Positions 8,113 to 18,055 are shown, counted from the first letter of the stretch. The stretch is DNA of 64,000 nucleotides from Chloroflexota bacterium (GCA_013112685.1 JABFGC010000002.1:2490902-2554901); one strand, 5' to 3'. The notes: a model not told the origin generated them from the letters alone. A program made the numbers and translations.

Positions 8113-9030
8113 ATGAATAACCACAGCACCGGTCACTTCCCCCCGCCCAAACGCCGCGGCTTGATCATCCATGGCGCGCTCCTGCTCGTGCTGACGGTCA
8201 TCGTCACGGCGGGTTTTCTCAACCTGTCGCGTGCCGAGGTGGGACCCACATTCCTGATCTCGCTCCTCGTGTCCCTTGCCGCCTTCGCGCCGATTCCGTT
8301 TTTGGCGTACCGCGCCTATTCCCTCTGGCGGGCGGACTATCACATTGACCGTGACAGCCTCGCCATCCATTGGGGCTTGCGGCTGGAAGACATCCCCCTC
8401 AACGACATCGAATGGATTCGCCCCGCCGACGACCTGACCCACCCGCTCAGCCTGCCAACCTTCCCGCTTCCGGGCGGTCTGCTAGGCGTGCGCCGCCACC
8501 CCGACTTGGGCGTGGTCGAGTTCCTCGCCTCGGATGCCGGAAAACTTCTGCTGGTCGCAACTGCGAAGCGCGTGTTTGTCATCTCGCCCGATAATCCCGC
8601 CGGGCTGGCGCAGACCTTTGCCCGCGCCACCGAAATGGGAAGCCTCGCCCCCACCGAAGCCAAATCGGTTTATCCATCCTTCGTCGTCACGCAGGCTTGG
8701 GAGAGCGGGCTGGCGCGCTACCTGTGGCTCTCGGCTCTCTTCCTGAACATCGGTCTGTTCATCTGGGCAAGTCTCATCATCCCCAGCACGCCGCGCGTGG
8801 CGCTTGGTCCGCAATTCATCGGCAGTGAACTGGAGACCGTGCCATCCTCCCAATTGATCATCTTTCCGGTGGCGAGTCTCCTGCTGGCGGTGGCTGGCTG
8901 GGTTGCCGGGCTGTATTTTTACCGTTGGGACCGCGAACGGGTTCTCGCTTTTATCGTGTGGGGTTCCAGCACGCTGACCAGCCTGTTATTTTTGCTGTCG
9001 GTTTTATTCATCGTCACGACTCCTGTTTAG
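8113..9030 (+). CDS. PH-like domain membrane protein
   Basis: 305 residues. Two transmembrane helices are predicted near the N-terminus (about 17-37 and 47-68). A bacterial PH-like segment follows (YHIDRDSLAIHWGLRLEDIP and the next 90 residues), then three further helices in the last 110 residues. Such proteins are uncharacterised membrane proteins. It starts 11 bases after higA but is probably functionally unrelated. Confidence 0.6.
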   Translation: MNNHSTGHFPPPKRRGLIIHGALLLVLTVIVTAGFLNLSRAEVGPTFLISLLVSLAAFAPIPFLAYRAYSLWRADYHIDRDSLAIHWGLRLEDIPLNDIEWIRPADDLTHPLSLPTFPLPGGLLGVRRHPDLGVVEFLASDAGKLLLVATAKRVFVISPDNPAGLAQTFARATEMGSLAPTEAKSVYPSFVVTQAWESGLARYLWLSALFLNIGLFIWASLIIPSTPRVALGPQFIGSELETVPSSQLIIFPVASLLLAVAGWVAGLYFYRWDRERVLAFIVWGSSTLTSLLFLLSVLFIVTTPV

Positions 9031-9032
9031 TA

Positions 9033-9118
9033 AGTTACAGGTTGCAGGTAACAGGTTGAAAGTTGGAAAACCTTCACCCCCAACCTTCAACCCTTAACTT
9101 TCAACCTTCAACCTTCCC
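9033..9118. repeat. imperfect palindromic spacer repeat, family J
   Basis: AGGTAACAGGTTGAAAGTTGG is answered downstream by CCAACCTTCAACCC and CTTTCAACCTTCAACC, giving an imperfect dyad made of a few repeated words. It ends at the start codon of the DUF92 gene. Confidence 0.55.
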
Positions 9119-9119
9119 C

Positions 9120-9929
9120 ATGCAACTTCCCCTCGGATTTCTCTTCGCCATCATCATTGCCTTTCTCGCTTACAAAGCGCGCGCCTTGAACAAAAGCGGA
9201 GCGGTTGCGGCTCTCATTGTCGGAACGATCATCTTCGGGATTGGCGGCTTGCCCTGGGCAATTCTTCTGCTCACGTTCTTCATCACTTCGTCCGCGTTGA
9301 GCCGCGCCTTCAAAAAGCGCAAACAGGGTCTCGATGAAAAATTTTCCAAAGGTCACCAGCGCGATGCGGGACAGGTCTTCGCCAACGGCGGACTCGCCAC
9401 ACTCTTCGCCGCACTGCATTTCTTCTTCCCGCATCAATCCTGGACCTGGATCGGGTTCGCCGCCTCCCTGGCTGCCGTCAACGCCGACACCTGGGCAACG
9501 GAACTCGGCGTGTTGAATCCCACTTCGCCGCGCCTGATCACGGATTTGAAAAAGCGCGTCGAAAAAGGGACTTCGGGCGGTATCTCCGTCTACGGGACGC
9601 TCGCCTCCCTCACCGGGTCCGGGTTGATTGCGCTCCTCGCGGTTTTGTTCGTCCCAACGGATACACCGGTCACTGATCAATGGTCGCTTTTTCTCCTCAT
9701 CACCTTTGCCGGTCTCGCCGGTTCGCTCTTCGACTCCTTCCTCGGCGCGACGGTACAAGCCATGTACTACTGCCCCACCGACGACAAGGAAACCGAGAAA
9801 CATCCCCTGCACACCTGCGGCACGCCCACCACCCACATCCGCGGCTGGAAGTGGCTGGACAACGACTGGGTCAATGTCTCATGCGGGGCGTTTGGGGTAC
9901 TTATGGCATTATTACCCGGTCTTATGTAA
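9120..9929 (+). CDS. DUF92 family integral membrane protein
   Basis: 269 residues with about six or seven hydrophobic helices. Family motifs are NKSGAVAALIVGTIIFG, RDAGQVFANGG, AAVNADTWATELG, GTSGGISVYGTLAS, and GLAGSLFDSFLGATVQ. The family includes plant VTE6 phytyl-phosphate kinase, so a polyprenyl-phosphate kinase role is possible but unproven. ATG 9120 is preferred because the in-frame codons upstream encode repeat-derived sequence. Confidence 0.8.
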   Translation: MQLPLGFLFAIIIAFLAYKARALNKSGAVAALIVGTIIFGIGGLPWAILLLTFFITSSALSRAFKKRKQGLDEKFSKGHQRDAGQVFANGGLATLFAALHFFFPHQSWTWIGFAASLAAVNADTWATELGVLNPTSPRLITDLKKRVEKGTSGGISVYGTLASLTGSGLIALLAVLFVPTDTPVTDQWSLFLLITFAGLAGSLFDSFLGATVQAMYYCPTDDKETEKHPLHTCGTPTTHIRGWKWLDNDWVNVSCGAFGVLMALLPGLM

Positions 9930-9948
9930 CAATACCCAATGGACGATC

Positions 9949-10941
9949 ATGAACCATCTTCCCGCTGAATCCCGCTATACCTCCATGCAGTACCGCCGCT
10001 CCGGGCGTAGTGGACTGAAACTGCCCGCCGTTTCGCTCGGCTTGTGGCATAACTTCGGCGGCGTGGACGTATACGAAAACAGCCGCGCCATGGTCCTGCG
10101 CGCCTTCGATCTCGGCGTCACGCACTTCGACCTCGCCAACAATTACGGTCCGCCGCCCGGTTCGGCGGAAGAGACCTTTGGTCGGATTCTGGCAAAGGAC
10201 TTGAAAAATTACCGCGACGAACTGATCATCTCCTCCAAAGCGGGCTTTACCATGTGGGACGGTCCTTACGGAGACTGGGGCTCGCGCAAATATCTCGTCG
10301 CCAGCCTCGACCAAAGCCTCAAGCGCATGGGCTTGGATTATGTGGACATCTTCTACCATCACCGCCCCGACCCGGAGACTCCGATCGAAGAGACCATGCA
10401 GGCGCTGGATTTCATCGTCCGCAGCGGACGCGCGCTTTACGCCGCCATTTCGAACTACCCCGCCGACAAAACCCGCGAAGCCGCACGGATCCTACGGCAG
10501 CTTGGCACGCCCTGTCTCATCCATCAGCCGGTTTACAACATGTTCAACCGCTGGGTGGAGGACGGTCTGCTGCAAACGCTGAAAGAGGAAGGCATCGGCT
10601 GCATCTCCTTTTCCCCGCTTGCCCAGGGCTTGCTGACCGATAAATATCTCGACGGCATCCCCGAGGGATCGCGCGCATCCAAACCGCATGGCTTCCTCAA
10701 ACCCGACCACATCACCGACGATAAAATTGCCAAAGTGAAAAAGCTGAACATCCTCGCCCGGCAGCGCGGACAGACCCTCGCGCAAATGTCGCTGGCTTGG
10801 GTCCTGCGTCACGAAGGGATGACCTCCGTGCTGATCGGCGCGAGCAAGGTCGGTCAGATCGAGGATGCGGTGAGGATGTTGAGTAAGTTGGACTTCTCAA
10901 TTGAAGAATTGCGTGAAATTGATGTCATTCTTAATGGGTAA
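9949..10941 (+). CDS. aldo/keto reductase (YghZ / L-glyceraldehyde-3-phosphate reductase-like)
   Basis: 330-residue NADPH-dependent TIM-barrel oxidoreductase. The catalytic tetrad is visible: Asp and Tyr in DLANNYGPP, Lys in IISSKAG, His in DIFYHHRPDPETP. The start YRRSGRSGLKLPAVSLGLW and the end SVLIGASKVGQIEDAVRML match the YghZ/voltage-channel-beta-subunit-like subgroup. ATG 9949 is chosen; the longer in-frame extension overlaps the DUF92 gene in another frame and has no homology. Confidence 0.85.
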   Translation: MNHLPAESRYTSMQYRRSGRSGLKLPAVSLGLWHNFGGVDVYENSRAMVLRAFDLGVTHFDLANNYGPPPGSAEETFGRILAKDLKNYRDELIISSKAGFTMWDGPYGDWGSRKYLVASLDQSLKRMGLDYVDIFYHHRPDPETPIEETMQALDFIVRSGRALYAAISNYPADKTREAARILRQLGTPCLIHQPVYNMFNRWVEDGLLQTLKEEGIGCISFSPLAQGLLTDKYLDGIPEGSRASKPHGFLKPDHITDDKIAKVKKLNILARQRGQTLAQMSLAWVLRHEGMTSVLIGASKVGQIEDAVRMLSKLDFSIEELREIDVILNG

Positions 10942-11068
10942 ACGACCGAGGACGAACCAAGACTTGAAGTGACAGCTCATCGTCCCATTACAATCACCCT
11001 CTCGCCGGGGACAGCGGGGGGCGGTAGATGAAACTCTGCTATACTTTGCATAAGAAAGGCAAAATAAA

Positions 11069-11404
11069 ATGGTTGTCACGAAGGTTACGGAAATCGTCCC
11101 GATAAAAAAGAACAGGGACGGCGTCATTCTCGTCAGCAATACGCGGGTGACGTTGGATACGATCATCGGCGCTTTCAATGACGGCGCGACGGCCGAGGAA
11201 ATCGCCTACCAATACCCTTCCGTCCCCCTGGCGGATATCTATTCGGTCATTGGATACTATCTGCGTCAAAAGAAGCAGGTGGATACCTATCTCAGGCGCC
11301 GCGAAAAACAGGCAAGGGAAATTCGCGCCATGAATGAAAAAAGGTTTAATTCTTCAGAGATACGTGATAGGCTTATTGCGCGCGCCAGGTCGGGGAAAAG
11401 GTAA
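11069..11404 (+). CDS. DUF433 protein, probable antitoxin
   Basis: 111 residues. The core SNTRVTLDTIIGAFNDGATAE and the following YQYPSVPLADIYSVIGYYL are typical of DUF433, a small winged-helix domain usually found as the antitoxin-like partner of DUF5615 PIN-like proteins. That partner starts on the base after this gene's stop. TATACT near 11039 is a candidate -10 box and AGAAAGG lies before the ATG. Confidence 0.85.
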   Translation: MVVTKVTEIVPIKKNRDGVILVSNTRVTLDTIIGAFNDGATAEEIAYQYPSVPLADIYSVIGYYLRQKKQVDTYLRRREKQAREIRAMNEKRFNSSEIRDRLIARARSGKR

Positions 11405-11761
11405 ATGCTTTTCCTCGTTGCGGACGAAAATTTCAACAACGCAATCTATCGCGGGCTGTTGAGGATGAAGCCCGATCTTGATATCGTCCGTGTTCAAGAC
11501 GTGGGCTTGTTTTCTGCTGACGACCCCGCTGTATTGGAATGGGCGGCAAAAGAAGATCGCGTCCTGCTGACGTATGATGTAGCCACCATTACAAAATACG
11601 CCTATGAACGGGTGAATGCCGGGAAATATATGCCGGGGGTTATCGAAGTGAATCGCAAAGTTTCCATCGGAATGGCTATTGAAGAAATCCTGTTTATTGC
11701 TGAAACATGCGATCACGGCGAACTGGAAGGTCAGATCGTTTACCTCCCTCTGACAAAATAA
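11405..11761 (+). CDS. DUF5615 PIN-like protein, probable toxin
   Basis: 118 residues. MLFLVADENFNNAIYRGL carries the first acidic cluster and DRVLLTYDVATI a second, as in PIN-domain ribonucleases. It directly abuts the DUF433 gene, forming a VapBC-like pair. Activity as a toxin is inferred from family and context only. Confidence 0.85.
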   Translation: MLFLVADENFNNAIYRGLLRMKPDLDIVRVQDVGLFSADDPAVLEWAAKEDRVLLTYDVATITKYAYERVNAGKYMPGVIEVNRKVSIGMAIEEILFIAETCDHGELEGQIVYLPLTK

Positions 11762-11764
11762 ATT

Positions 11765-13460
11765 TCATCCGCGCCAGATCTTGAAATCCTTCAAACTCGA
11801 ACCGCCTAAAAACTCGCGGACAATCGAATTGCCTGGCACGAGGCTTGCATCCAGCGGCAGGAACCATTCGAGGAACGCCAACAGCCTGCGCGCTTCGATG
11901 TATTCCGGCGCGTTGTATGGAACCTGCCGCAAAAGCGGCTCGGCAAGCGGCTTCAATGCCGCCAGTTCATACACCAGCGCGGAATTGAACATCACATCGG
12001 CGTTTTCCTGATACGGGAAGATGTGCCGTTTTTCGCCGCGCCGCACCGACTCCCAGCGCGAGATGGTCGCCTGCGCGGAATAGCCCCGTTCGCGCGCATC
12101 GCGCACAATGCGCCGGATGAGCCGCGTGTCGGTGGTCGAGACGCGGTTATGCCGGTCGAGGTTGAGCCTGGGTCAGGGCGGAGACATACAGCCTGAAAGC
12201 AGAATCAGCCCAACGGTCCGGGATGAGGCGGGGGTTCATCCCATGAATGCCTTCGAGGATAAGCGGCTGCCCGTCTTTGAGCTGGATCACCTCCCCTTCC
12301 TCGCTTCGCCCCAACTTGAAGTTGAATCGCAGCAATTGAACTTTTTCTCCCCTGAGAAGTTTTTCGATGTCCTCCGCAAGGCGTGCGAGGTTCAACGTTT
12401 CGAGGGCTTCGAAATCGGGTTTGCCGTGTTCGTCGAGCGGGGTCGCTTCACGGTCAACGAAATAATGATCGAGTTCGAGCGGATAGGGCGAGATGCCGCG
12501 CGCCAGCAATTGAATGGCGAGGCGGCGCGAGGTTGTGGTCTTGCCCGAGGACGACGGACCCGCAATCAAAATGATGCGCGATCTTCGTCCGGCGATCTGC
12601 TGGGCAATATCGGAGACGTTCTGCTCATGCGGCGCCTCGGAGACGAGCACCAGTTCATCGGCGCGCCCCGATTCGATGGCGTCGTTGAGCGCACCCACGC
12701 TGTCAATTTGCAGGGTCTCGAGCCAGTCGCCGTATTGACGGAATGTCTTCAGCAGTTTCGGATATTCGCCGAGCGGTTCGAGTTGGGTGGGCGCGTGGCG
12801 GCGCGGGAACTGCAAGATGAACCCGCCGTTGACGCCTTTCAGGCTGAACCATTTCAAGTAGCCGGTGGATGGGACCATGTAGCCATGCATGTAATCCATC
12901 TGCCCGTTGAAATTGTAGACCGTGAGGTATTCCTTGCGGCGGTGTTTGAACAGGCGCAGTTTGTCTTCGTAGCCGCGTTTGGCAAAGTAATCAATCGCTT
13001 CCTGGATGGGGATTTCGCGGCGTTCAAAGGGATGGTCTTCCGCGATGATTTCCTTCATGCGGTTTTCGAGCGCGCGTATCTCATCTTTCGTGAGCGGGTC
13101 GCGTTCCTTCACTTCGCAATAGAAGCCGCCCGAAGAGACCGAGTGGTCTATGTTCAAGCGCGCCTGGGGGAACATCTGGGCAAAGACCATCTCCAAAAGG
13201 AAAACGAGCGAACGGCGGTAGATGCGCGCGCCGTCGGCGGTATCCATGGTGATGGGCGAGCAGTTCGACTCGATATTGACCGGATAGGTCAGTTCGCGGA
13301 TTTCGTTGTTGATGACCGCGGCGACCACTGGCGCGGAAAAATCCTCCCGCACTTGCGCCAGGAATTCCCCCACCTTCGTCCCGCGCGGACCGGCGAGGGT
13401 CTTGCCATTGGGCAGGTGGATCTGAACGGTTGGGCTGGGCTGGGTGATTTGAATGGGCAT
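11765..13460 (-). CDS. TGS-domain nucleoside (uridine) kinase-like protein, frameshifted
   Basis: About 565 residues when rejoined. Residues 1-65 form a TGS domain (VQIHLPNGKTLAGPRGTKVG). A ThrRS-like second additional domain extends to about 240. A phosphoribulokinase/uridine-kinase domain follows, with P-loop AGPSSSGKTT at 300-309. One extra base near 12166-12172 ends the first reading frame at TQAQPRPA; the neighbouring frame restores TQLNLDRHNRVSTTDTRLI and runs to the end. Such fusions are common in Firmicutes and Chloroflexota; the substrate is not proven. Confidence 0.82.
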
Positions 13461-13545
13461 AATGGATGATAGACAATGGACGATGGACGATGGACGATGG
13501 ACCGCGGATGGTGCTTGACGGTCTACCGTCTGCCGTCAATGGTCG
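13460..13545. repeat. short tandem spacer repeat, family I
   Basis: Tandem ATGGACG units (three in a row) are followed by GACGGTCTACCGTCTGCCGTC. Related GGACGAT/ATCGTCC words fill the spacers at about 37180 and 38200. Confidence 0.6.
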
Positions 13546-13549
13546 GTGA

Positions 13550-14629
13550 TTATTTTAATTTCGCAAGTAATTTTTCCGGTTTTCCCGCAAACTCTTCCAG
13601 CGGGATTTCCTTGTTGGTCAACGCCAGCAGGGTCTCGGTCAATACTTTGTTGACGGGCGTGGGAATGCCGCGCGCCGCGCCTTCACGGACGACCGCCCCG
13701 TGCAGGTATTCCACTTCGCTTTTGCCGCGCCCGGAGTGCAGGTCAATGTGAAAGGACGGCATCTTGCCGCCGCGCCCGCCGCCTGCCGCGCGGGAGAGGA
13801 TGGGTCTGGAAAGCCAGAGGGGAAGTTTCGCGGCAAATGCCAGCGCCCGCACGGGCGTGCCGGGCAGGTCCACCACTTCGAGGTTCATCGCCTTCATCAC
13901 GGCGAGACATTCCCTCAGCATTTCGATTTCAATCCGATACAAATCCTTGTTCGCAAAAACCTGCGCCGCGGTCATATTCAGGATCGCCGAGGCGGGATTG
14001 GCGATCAGGTTGGTGAGCATCTTCGACCATTTCATGCTCAAGGCGTCCGGGTACAGGCGGCAGTTGAGAAAGGCTTTGTCAAAGACCGCCGTCAGTTTCT
14101 CCGAAAGCGGATGCCCCGCCGCGATGCCTACGCCGCGCAGTTTTTCGAGGACGATGTCGCCGGGTCCGCGCCTGCCGATGGCGGAGGTGACCGTGCCGTA
14201 GACGACCTTGTCCACGCCGAGGGTTTTCGCAATGATGACTTCGTTTTCCACGCCGTTGGAAAGGCACAAAATGGGCGGGAGTTTTTCGGCGAAGGGCCCC
14301 AAGCCCTCCATGGCGGGTTCGGTATCGAAGGATTTCAGGGCAAAGACCGCCGCATCGAACGGACCGAATTTGAGCGCCTCCTCCAGCGACGGCTCGATGA
14401 CAAACGAGCGCGATTCGACCAAAAAGGCGTCTTTTGTCTTCCTTCTTTCGTCTATCGTCAGATCGAGGCGCAGACCTTTGGCGCGCAGTTCCGCCGCCAT
14501 TTTCGGCTGTTCCACAAAGACCACCTGGTGACCGGCAAGCGCAAGCGACCCGCCGATGTACGTCCCAATGGCGCCCGCGCCGAAAACGAGGAATTTCAGT
14601 TCAGGAGATTGAGATGGAAGGAGACTCAT
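13550..14629 (-). CDS. panE: 2-dehydropantoate 2-reductase (ApbA/PanE family)
   Basis: 359 residues. N-terminal Rossmann motif VFGAGAIGTYIGGSLALAGH, then the family's substrate-lid region LSNGVENEVIIAKTLG and the C-terminal KMLTNLIANPASAI segment. It reduces ketopantoate to pantoate in CoA synthesis, although paralogs of this family act on other 2-oxoacids. Longer than E. coli PanE (about 303), so the gene symbol is tentative. The histidine phosphatase gene on the same strand ends 12 bases upstream of its start. Confidence 0.78.
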   Translation of the reverse strand: MSLLPSQSPELKFLVFGAGAIGTYIGGSLALAGHQVVFVEQPKMAAELRAKGLRLDLTIDERRKTKDAFLVESRSFVIEPSLEEALKFGPFDAAVFALKSFDTEPAMEGLGPFAEKLPPILCLSNGVENEVIIAKTLGVDKVVYGTVTSAIGRRGPGDIVLEKLRGVGIAAGHPLSEKLTAVFDKAFLNCRLYPDALSMKWSKMLTNLIANPASAILNMTAAQVFANKDLYRIEIEMLRECLAVMKAMNLEVVDLPGTPVRALAFAAKLPLWLSRPILSRAAGGGRGGKMPSFHIDLHSGRGKSEVEYLHGAVVREGAARGIPTPVNKVLTETLLALTNKEIPLEEFAGKPEKLLAKLK

Positions 14630-14641
14630 ACAATTTACGCA

Positions 14642-15283
14642 TTATTCCGTGTCGGGCCAGTGGGCGTGGTCGTTGAGCGCGTCAATCGCCCAGCGGTGCT
14701 GGTGTGGATAATAGACCAGTTGGGCAAACGCCGTATTACTGAAGCGGAAGCGCGTGCCCGCGTTGTTCGCCTGCGGGGCGATCCCCACAACGGCGTGCAT
14801 GAACTGGTTCAGCAAACCGCCGTGCGAGACGATGAGATAACGAGCCGGTTCGCGTTTCAACAAATTGTGCAGCGCCTGCCCCGCGCGCAGGAATAACTCC
14901 CAATCGCCTTCGCCGTCCGAGCCGACGGGGTCGTAGGGCGTATAGAACTCCGGGTGAATGAAATTCTGGCGCACTTCCTGCGCGGTCAAACCGGCAAACT
15001 CGCCGTTGTCGCGTTCCAGCCAGAGGGGTTCGTGCTCCACTTTCAGGTTCAGTTCAGAGGCGATGATCTCCGCCGTCTCCCGCGCGCGCGAAAGCGGACT
15101 GGAAATCACATGGTCGAACTGGGCATTCTCCCGCTTCCAACGCGCCGCGAGGGCGCGCGCCTGTTCGCGTCCCCGGTCGGTCAGCGGAAAATCCGCCTGC
15201 CCCTGCCAGCGCGATTCGGCGTTTCCCACCGACTCGCCGTGACGAAGCAGGGTGATAAAAAACAGTTTGGGTTTATTCTCCAT
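14642..15283 (-). CDS. histidine phosphatase family protein
   Basis: 213 residues of the phosphoglycerate-mutase-like superfamily. The catalytic motif LLRHGESVGNAE is at about 11-22. LTDRGREQARALA follows, and the second histidine is in YLIVSHGGLLNQFMHAV. The substrate is unknown. Its start overlaps the end of the upstream glycosyltransferase gene by 11 bases, so the two are probably co-translated. Confidence 0.85.
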   Translation of the reverse strand: MENKPKLFFITLLRHGESVGNAESRWQGQADFPLTDRGREQARALAARWKRENAQFDHVISSPLSRARETAEIIASELNLKVEHEPLWLERDNGEFAGLTAQEVRQNFIHPEFYTPYDPVGSDGEGDWELFLRAGQALHNLLKREPARYLIVSHGGLLNQFMHAVVGIAPQANNAGTRFRFSNTAFAQLVYYPHQHRWAIDALNDHAHWPDTE

Positions 15284-16235
15284 CGTCCGGCAGTTTCCCC
15301 TTTACCAGATAAATTGGGCGGCGTTTCACTTCCTGGAAGATATAACCGACATACACGCCGATAAAACCGAGCAAAATCATGATGATACCGCTGGCGATCA
15401 GCAGGACGCCCATCAGCGAACTCCGACCCGGCTCCACGCGCTGGGTGTTGCCGGTCAGCCAGAGCGAAAGGACGTAGATCAACTGCGCGCCGGCGAGGAT
15501 GAAAAAGACGAAGCCCGCGCTCAAGCCGATGTACAACGGCGCGAGCGAAAAGGAAAAGATGGCATCCGAAGCGAGCCGCACCATTTTGCCGAACGAATAT
15601 TTCGACTTCCCCGCAATGCGGGCTGGTTCGTGATACGGCAGGATGACGCTGTTGTAACCCATCCACGAGATCATGCCGCGCAGAAAGCGGTGATACTCGT
15701 GCATCGAACGCACGCCGTCCAGCGCGGGGCGCGAGAGCGCGCGGAAATCCGCCGCGCCCTGCAACACTTGCGTGCCGCTGATCTTGTTGATGAGCCAGTA
15801 GAAAAAATTCGAGGTGAGTTTCTTGAACGACATCGCGCGGTCGTCTTCGATGCGCTGGGCTTGCACCACGTCGTAGCCCTGCCGGATGAGGTCAATCATT
15901 TTCGGGAGCATTTCCGGCGGGTGCTGACCGTCGCCATCCAGCGAGATCATCACATTGCCCTGCGACGCATCCATGCCAGCCGTCAGCGCAGCCTGATGCC
16001 CAAAGTTGCGGCTGAGCTGGAGCAGGGTCACTCTCCGGTCGTTCGCCGAGATTTCTCGAAGCGTATCAGCCGTCCCGTCGTTCGAGCCGTCGTCCACATA
16101 GATGAAGTGAAAATCATACGGCAGGGCATCTACCACCCGGCGGAGGTCCGCATACGTTTGTCCAATCGCTTCCGCTTCGTTGTAAACCGGGATGACGAGG
16201 TCTACCGTGAGTTTGGATTTTTTTCTGGAAGGCAT
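15273..16235 (-). CDS. family 2 glycosyltransferase, DPM1/GtrB-like with C-terminal membrane helices
   Basis: 320 residues from ATG 16235. VDLVIPVYNEAEAIGQTYAD begins a GT-A domain; the DxD metal site is in SLDGDGQHPP (about 98-107). Two transmembrane helices lie in the last 90 residues, as in polyprenyl-phosphate glucosyl- or mannosyltransferases. It likely transfers a sugar to undecaprenyl phosphate at the inner face of the membrane. The upstream ORF extension is rejected because TAAAAT sits seven bases before this ATG, suggesting a leaderless start. Confidence 0.85.
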   Translation of the reverse strand: MPSRKKSKLTVDLVIPVYNEAEAIGQTYADLRRVVDALPYDFHFIYVDDGSNDGTADTLREISANDRRVTLLQLSRNFGHQAALTAGMDASQGNVMISLDGDGQHPPEMLPKMIDLIRQGYDVVQAQRIEDDRAMSFKKLTSNFFYWLINKISGTQVLQGAADFRALSRPALDGVRSMHEYHRFLRGMISWMGYNSVILPYHEPARIAGKSKYSFGKMVRLASDAIFSFSLAPLYIGLSAGFVFFILAGAQLIYVLSLWLTGNTQRVEPGRSSLMGVLLIASGIIMILLGFIGVYVGYIFQEVKRRPIYLVKGKLPDDGE

Positions 16236-16257
16236 CGGGAGGATTTTACCATGCGCT

Positions 16258-17952
16258 TCACAAGCGGACCTCATGCCTGTCTGCCAGCAAACGGAGCGTG
16301 CGCTCCACCTCGGCATTTTTCCGCTCTCCGCTCCAGCCGAGCGCCTCTTCCACAATTTCGGCGATTTCGATCAAAGCGTCCCTGGTTAGTTTGCCGAGCA
16401 TGGCGATCATGGTGCGGCGCAGGAGGATGTCGTCGAGATGCTGTACCTTCTCATGCTGGGCGAGGAAGATGATCTCGCGTCTCGAATATTCCGGCAGGGA
16501 ATTCAACGACGCATCCGCGCCGCGCTTCAAAAATTCGGCGATGGTTTCGATGCGGGTTCCGTAACGCGCGCACAGGACGTCGAGCCGTTCCTTCGACAAA
16601 CCCGTCCATGCGGCGAGACCGGTGATGTACTTTGCGCGTTCCTCGTCGCTGCGCGGATACCCCCGCCCGCCGCCGATGGGCAGGTCGTGAGTGGATTTCT
16701 GTCGTTTGATTCCCGGGAACTGGAGCGACTTGTCCGTGACCTGCTCGGCAAACGCGCGGAAGGACGTCCACTTGCCGCCCACCAATGAATAGACCGGGAA
16801 TTGCAGGCTCGTCCAATCGCCGCTCAGCACTTCGATGTGATGGTCGCGGCTGAATTGACCGGTGGTCTTCTTCCCGCCGCTGCTCGCCAGCGGACGGACG
16901 CCCGTGAACCGAAACACGATATGTTCCCGCGTCACCTTGACGGTCGGGAAGACGCGCGCGATCATCTCGATGAAATGATCCACTTCCTCTTCGGTGCACC
17001 GGGCTTCATCCGGGTGGTCAATCTTGATGTCCGACGTGCCGACCAGCACCCGGTCTTGCAGTGGGAAGAGAAGCACGATGCGCCCATCCTTGTTTTCAAA
17101 GAAGAACTCGTGGTTGCCAATGGCTTCCCGCAATTCGGGATGGTTCAGCACGAGGTGCGAGCCTTTGGTCCCGCCGATGTACTTGGTGGAAACGCCCAGG
17201 CTGTGATTGGCAAAGTCAATCCACGGACCGGCGGCGTTGATGACCAGTTTCGGGCGCACTTCGCAAATCTCGTCGGTCAGTTCATCGCGCAGGACGACCT
17301 TGTCCTTTTCGCCGCCCACGAGGCTGACGTAATTCAGCGCGCGCGCTTTGGGGTTCTCCGCCTCGGCATCCAGCAGGATTTCAAGCGCGAGCCGTTCGGG
17401 GTTCGAGATCAAGCCGTCGTAATAAACCGCCGTGTTGACAATTTCGGGATTCAAATGCTTCCAGCGATTCAGCGATTCGGAGCGGGAGTGGAACTTGTGG
17501 CGCGGCACGGTGTGCTGACCGCCGGTGTAGGCGTTGTACATCATCAAGCCGAGTTTGATGATGAGCGAGCCGCGCTCCGAGGATTTATCCAGCCAGCCCA
17601 AAAACTTGAGCGGCGCGTTGAAGATGCCCGAAAAAACCTTGAAGATGGGAATGGCGGTCGGCAGAGGTCTGACGAGATGCGGCGCGTTTTGAATCATGCG
17701 GTTGCGTTCCCCCACCGCCTCGCGCACCAGACGGAACTCGCCGTTTTCGAGGTAGCGAATCCCGCCGTGCGCCATGTGCGAAGACGCTGCGCTTGCGCCG
17801 GAGCAGAAATCGCCGCGGTCGACCATCAAAACGTCCACGCCGTTGAGCGCCAGGTCGCGGAACGCGCCGATGCCGTTGATTCCTGCGCCGATGATTAGGA
17901 CGGAAACAGCGGGGTGATTTTTCAGGTCAGAGAAAACTTCATTCCGGTTCAT
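16258..17952 (-). CDS. glpD: aerobic glycerol-3-phosphate dehydrogenase
   Basis: 564 residues. FAD-binding LIIGAGINGIGAFRDLALNG near residues 19-38, then DFCSGASAASSHMAHGGIRY, typical of GlpD. It oxidises sn-glycerol-3-phosphate to dihydroxyacetone phosphate and feeds electrons to quinone at the membrane. ATG 17952 has GGAAGGG upstream and starts just before the FAD fold; a long upstream extension has no homology. glpK and an aquaporin gene lie 1.8-4.4 kb away on the same strand. A second, different copy begins at 63910. Confidence 0.9.
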   Translation of the reverse strand: MNRNEVFSDLKNHPAVSVLIIGAGINGIGAFRDLALNGVDVLMVDRGDFCSGASAASSHMAHGGIRYLENGEFRLVREAVGERNRMIQNAPHLVRPLPTAIPIFKVFSGIFNAPLKFLGWLDKSSERGSLIIKLGLMMYNAYTGGQHTVPRHKFHSRSESLNRWKHLNPEIVNTAVYYDGLISNPERLALEILLDAEAENPKARALNYVSLVGGEKDKVVLRDELTDEICEVRPKLVINAAGPWIDFANHSLGVSTKYIGGTKGSHLVLNHPELREAIGNHEFFFENKDGRIVLLFPLQDRVLVGTSDIKIDHPDEARCTEEEVDHFIEMIARVFPTVKVTREHIVFRFTGVRPLASSGGKKTTGQFSRDHHIEVLSGDWTSLQFPVYSLVGGKWTSFRAFAEQVTDKSLQFPGIKRQKSTHDLPIGGGRGYPRSDEERAKYITGLAAWTGLSKERLDVLCARYGTRIETIAEFLKRGADASLNSLPEYSRREIIFLAQHEKVQHLDDILLRRTMIAMLGKLTRDALIEIAEIVEEALGWSGERKNAEVERTLRLLADRHEVRL

Positions 17953-18055
17953 GGGTATCCCTTCCAGCGGGCTTAATTTTACGCCGATTTTCAGGTTTAT
18001 GTGAAACTGCGGCTTGAATTCCTGATAAACTACCTGAAAACAGGAGCGCACACAA

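Noticed and set aside
9628..9948. N-terminal extension of the aldo/keto reductase
   Set aside because: It lies in another frame of the DUF92 gene and reads as low-complexity Ser/Arg sequence.
12108..13469. A 453-codon open frame on the plus strand
   Set aside because: It is the antisense shadow of the TGS/uridine-kinase gene, whose frame has clear domains and a P-loop; the plus-strand protein is Arg/His/Gln-rich without motifs.
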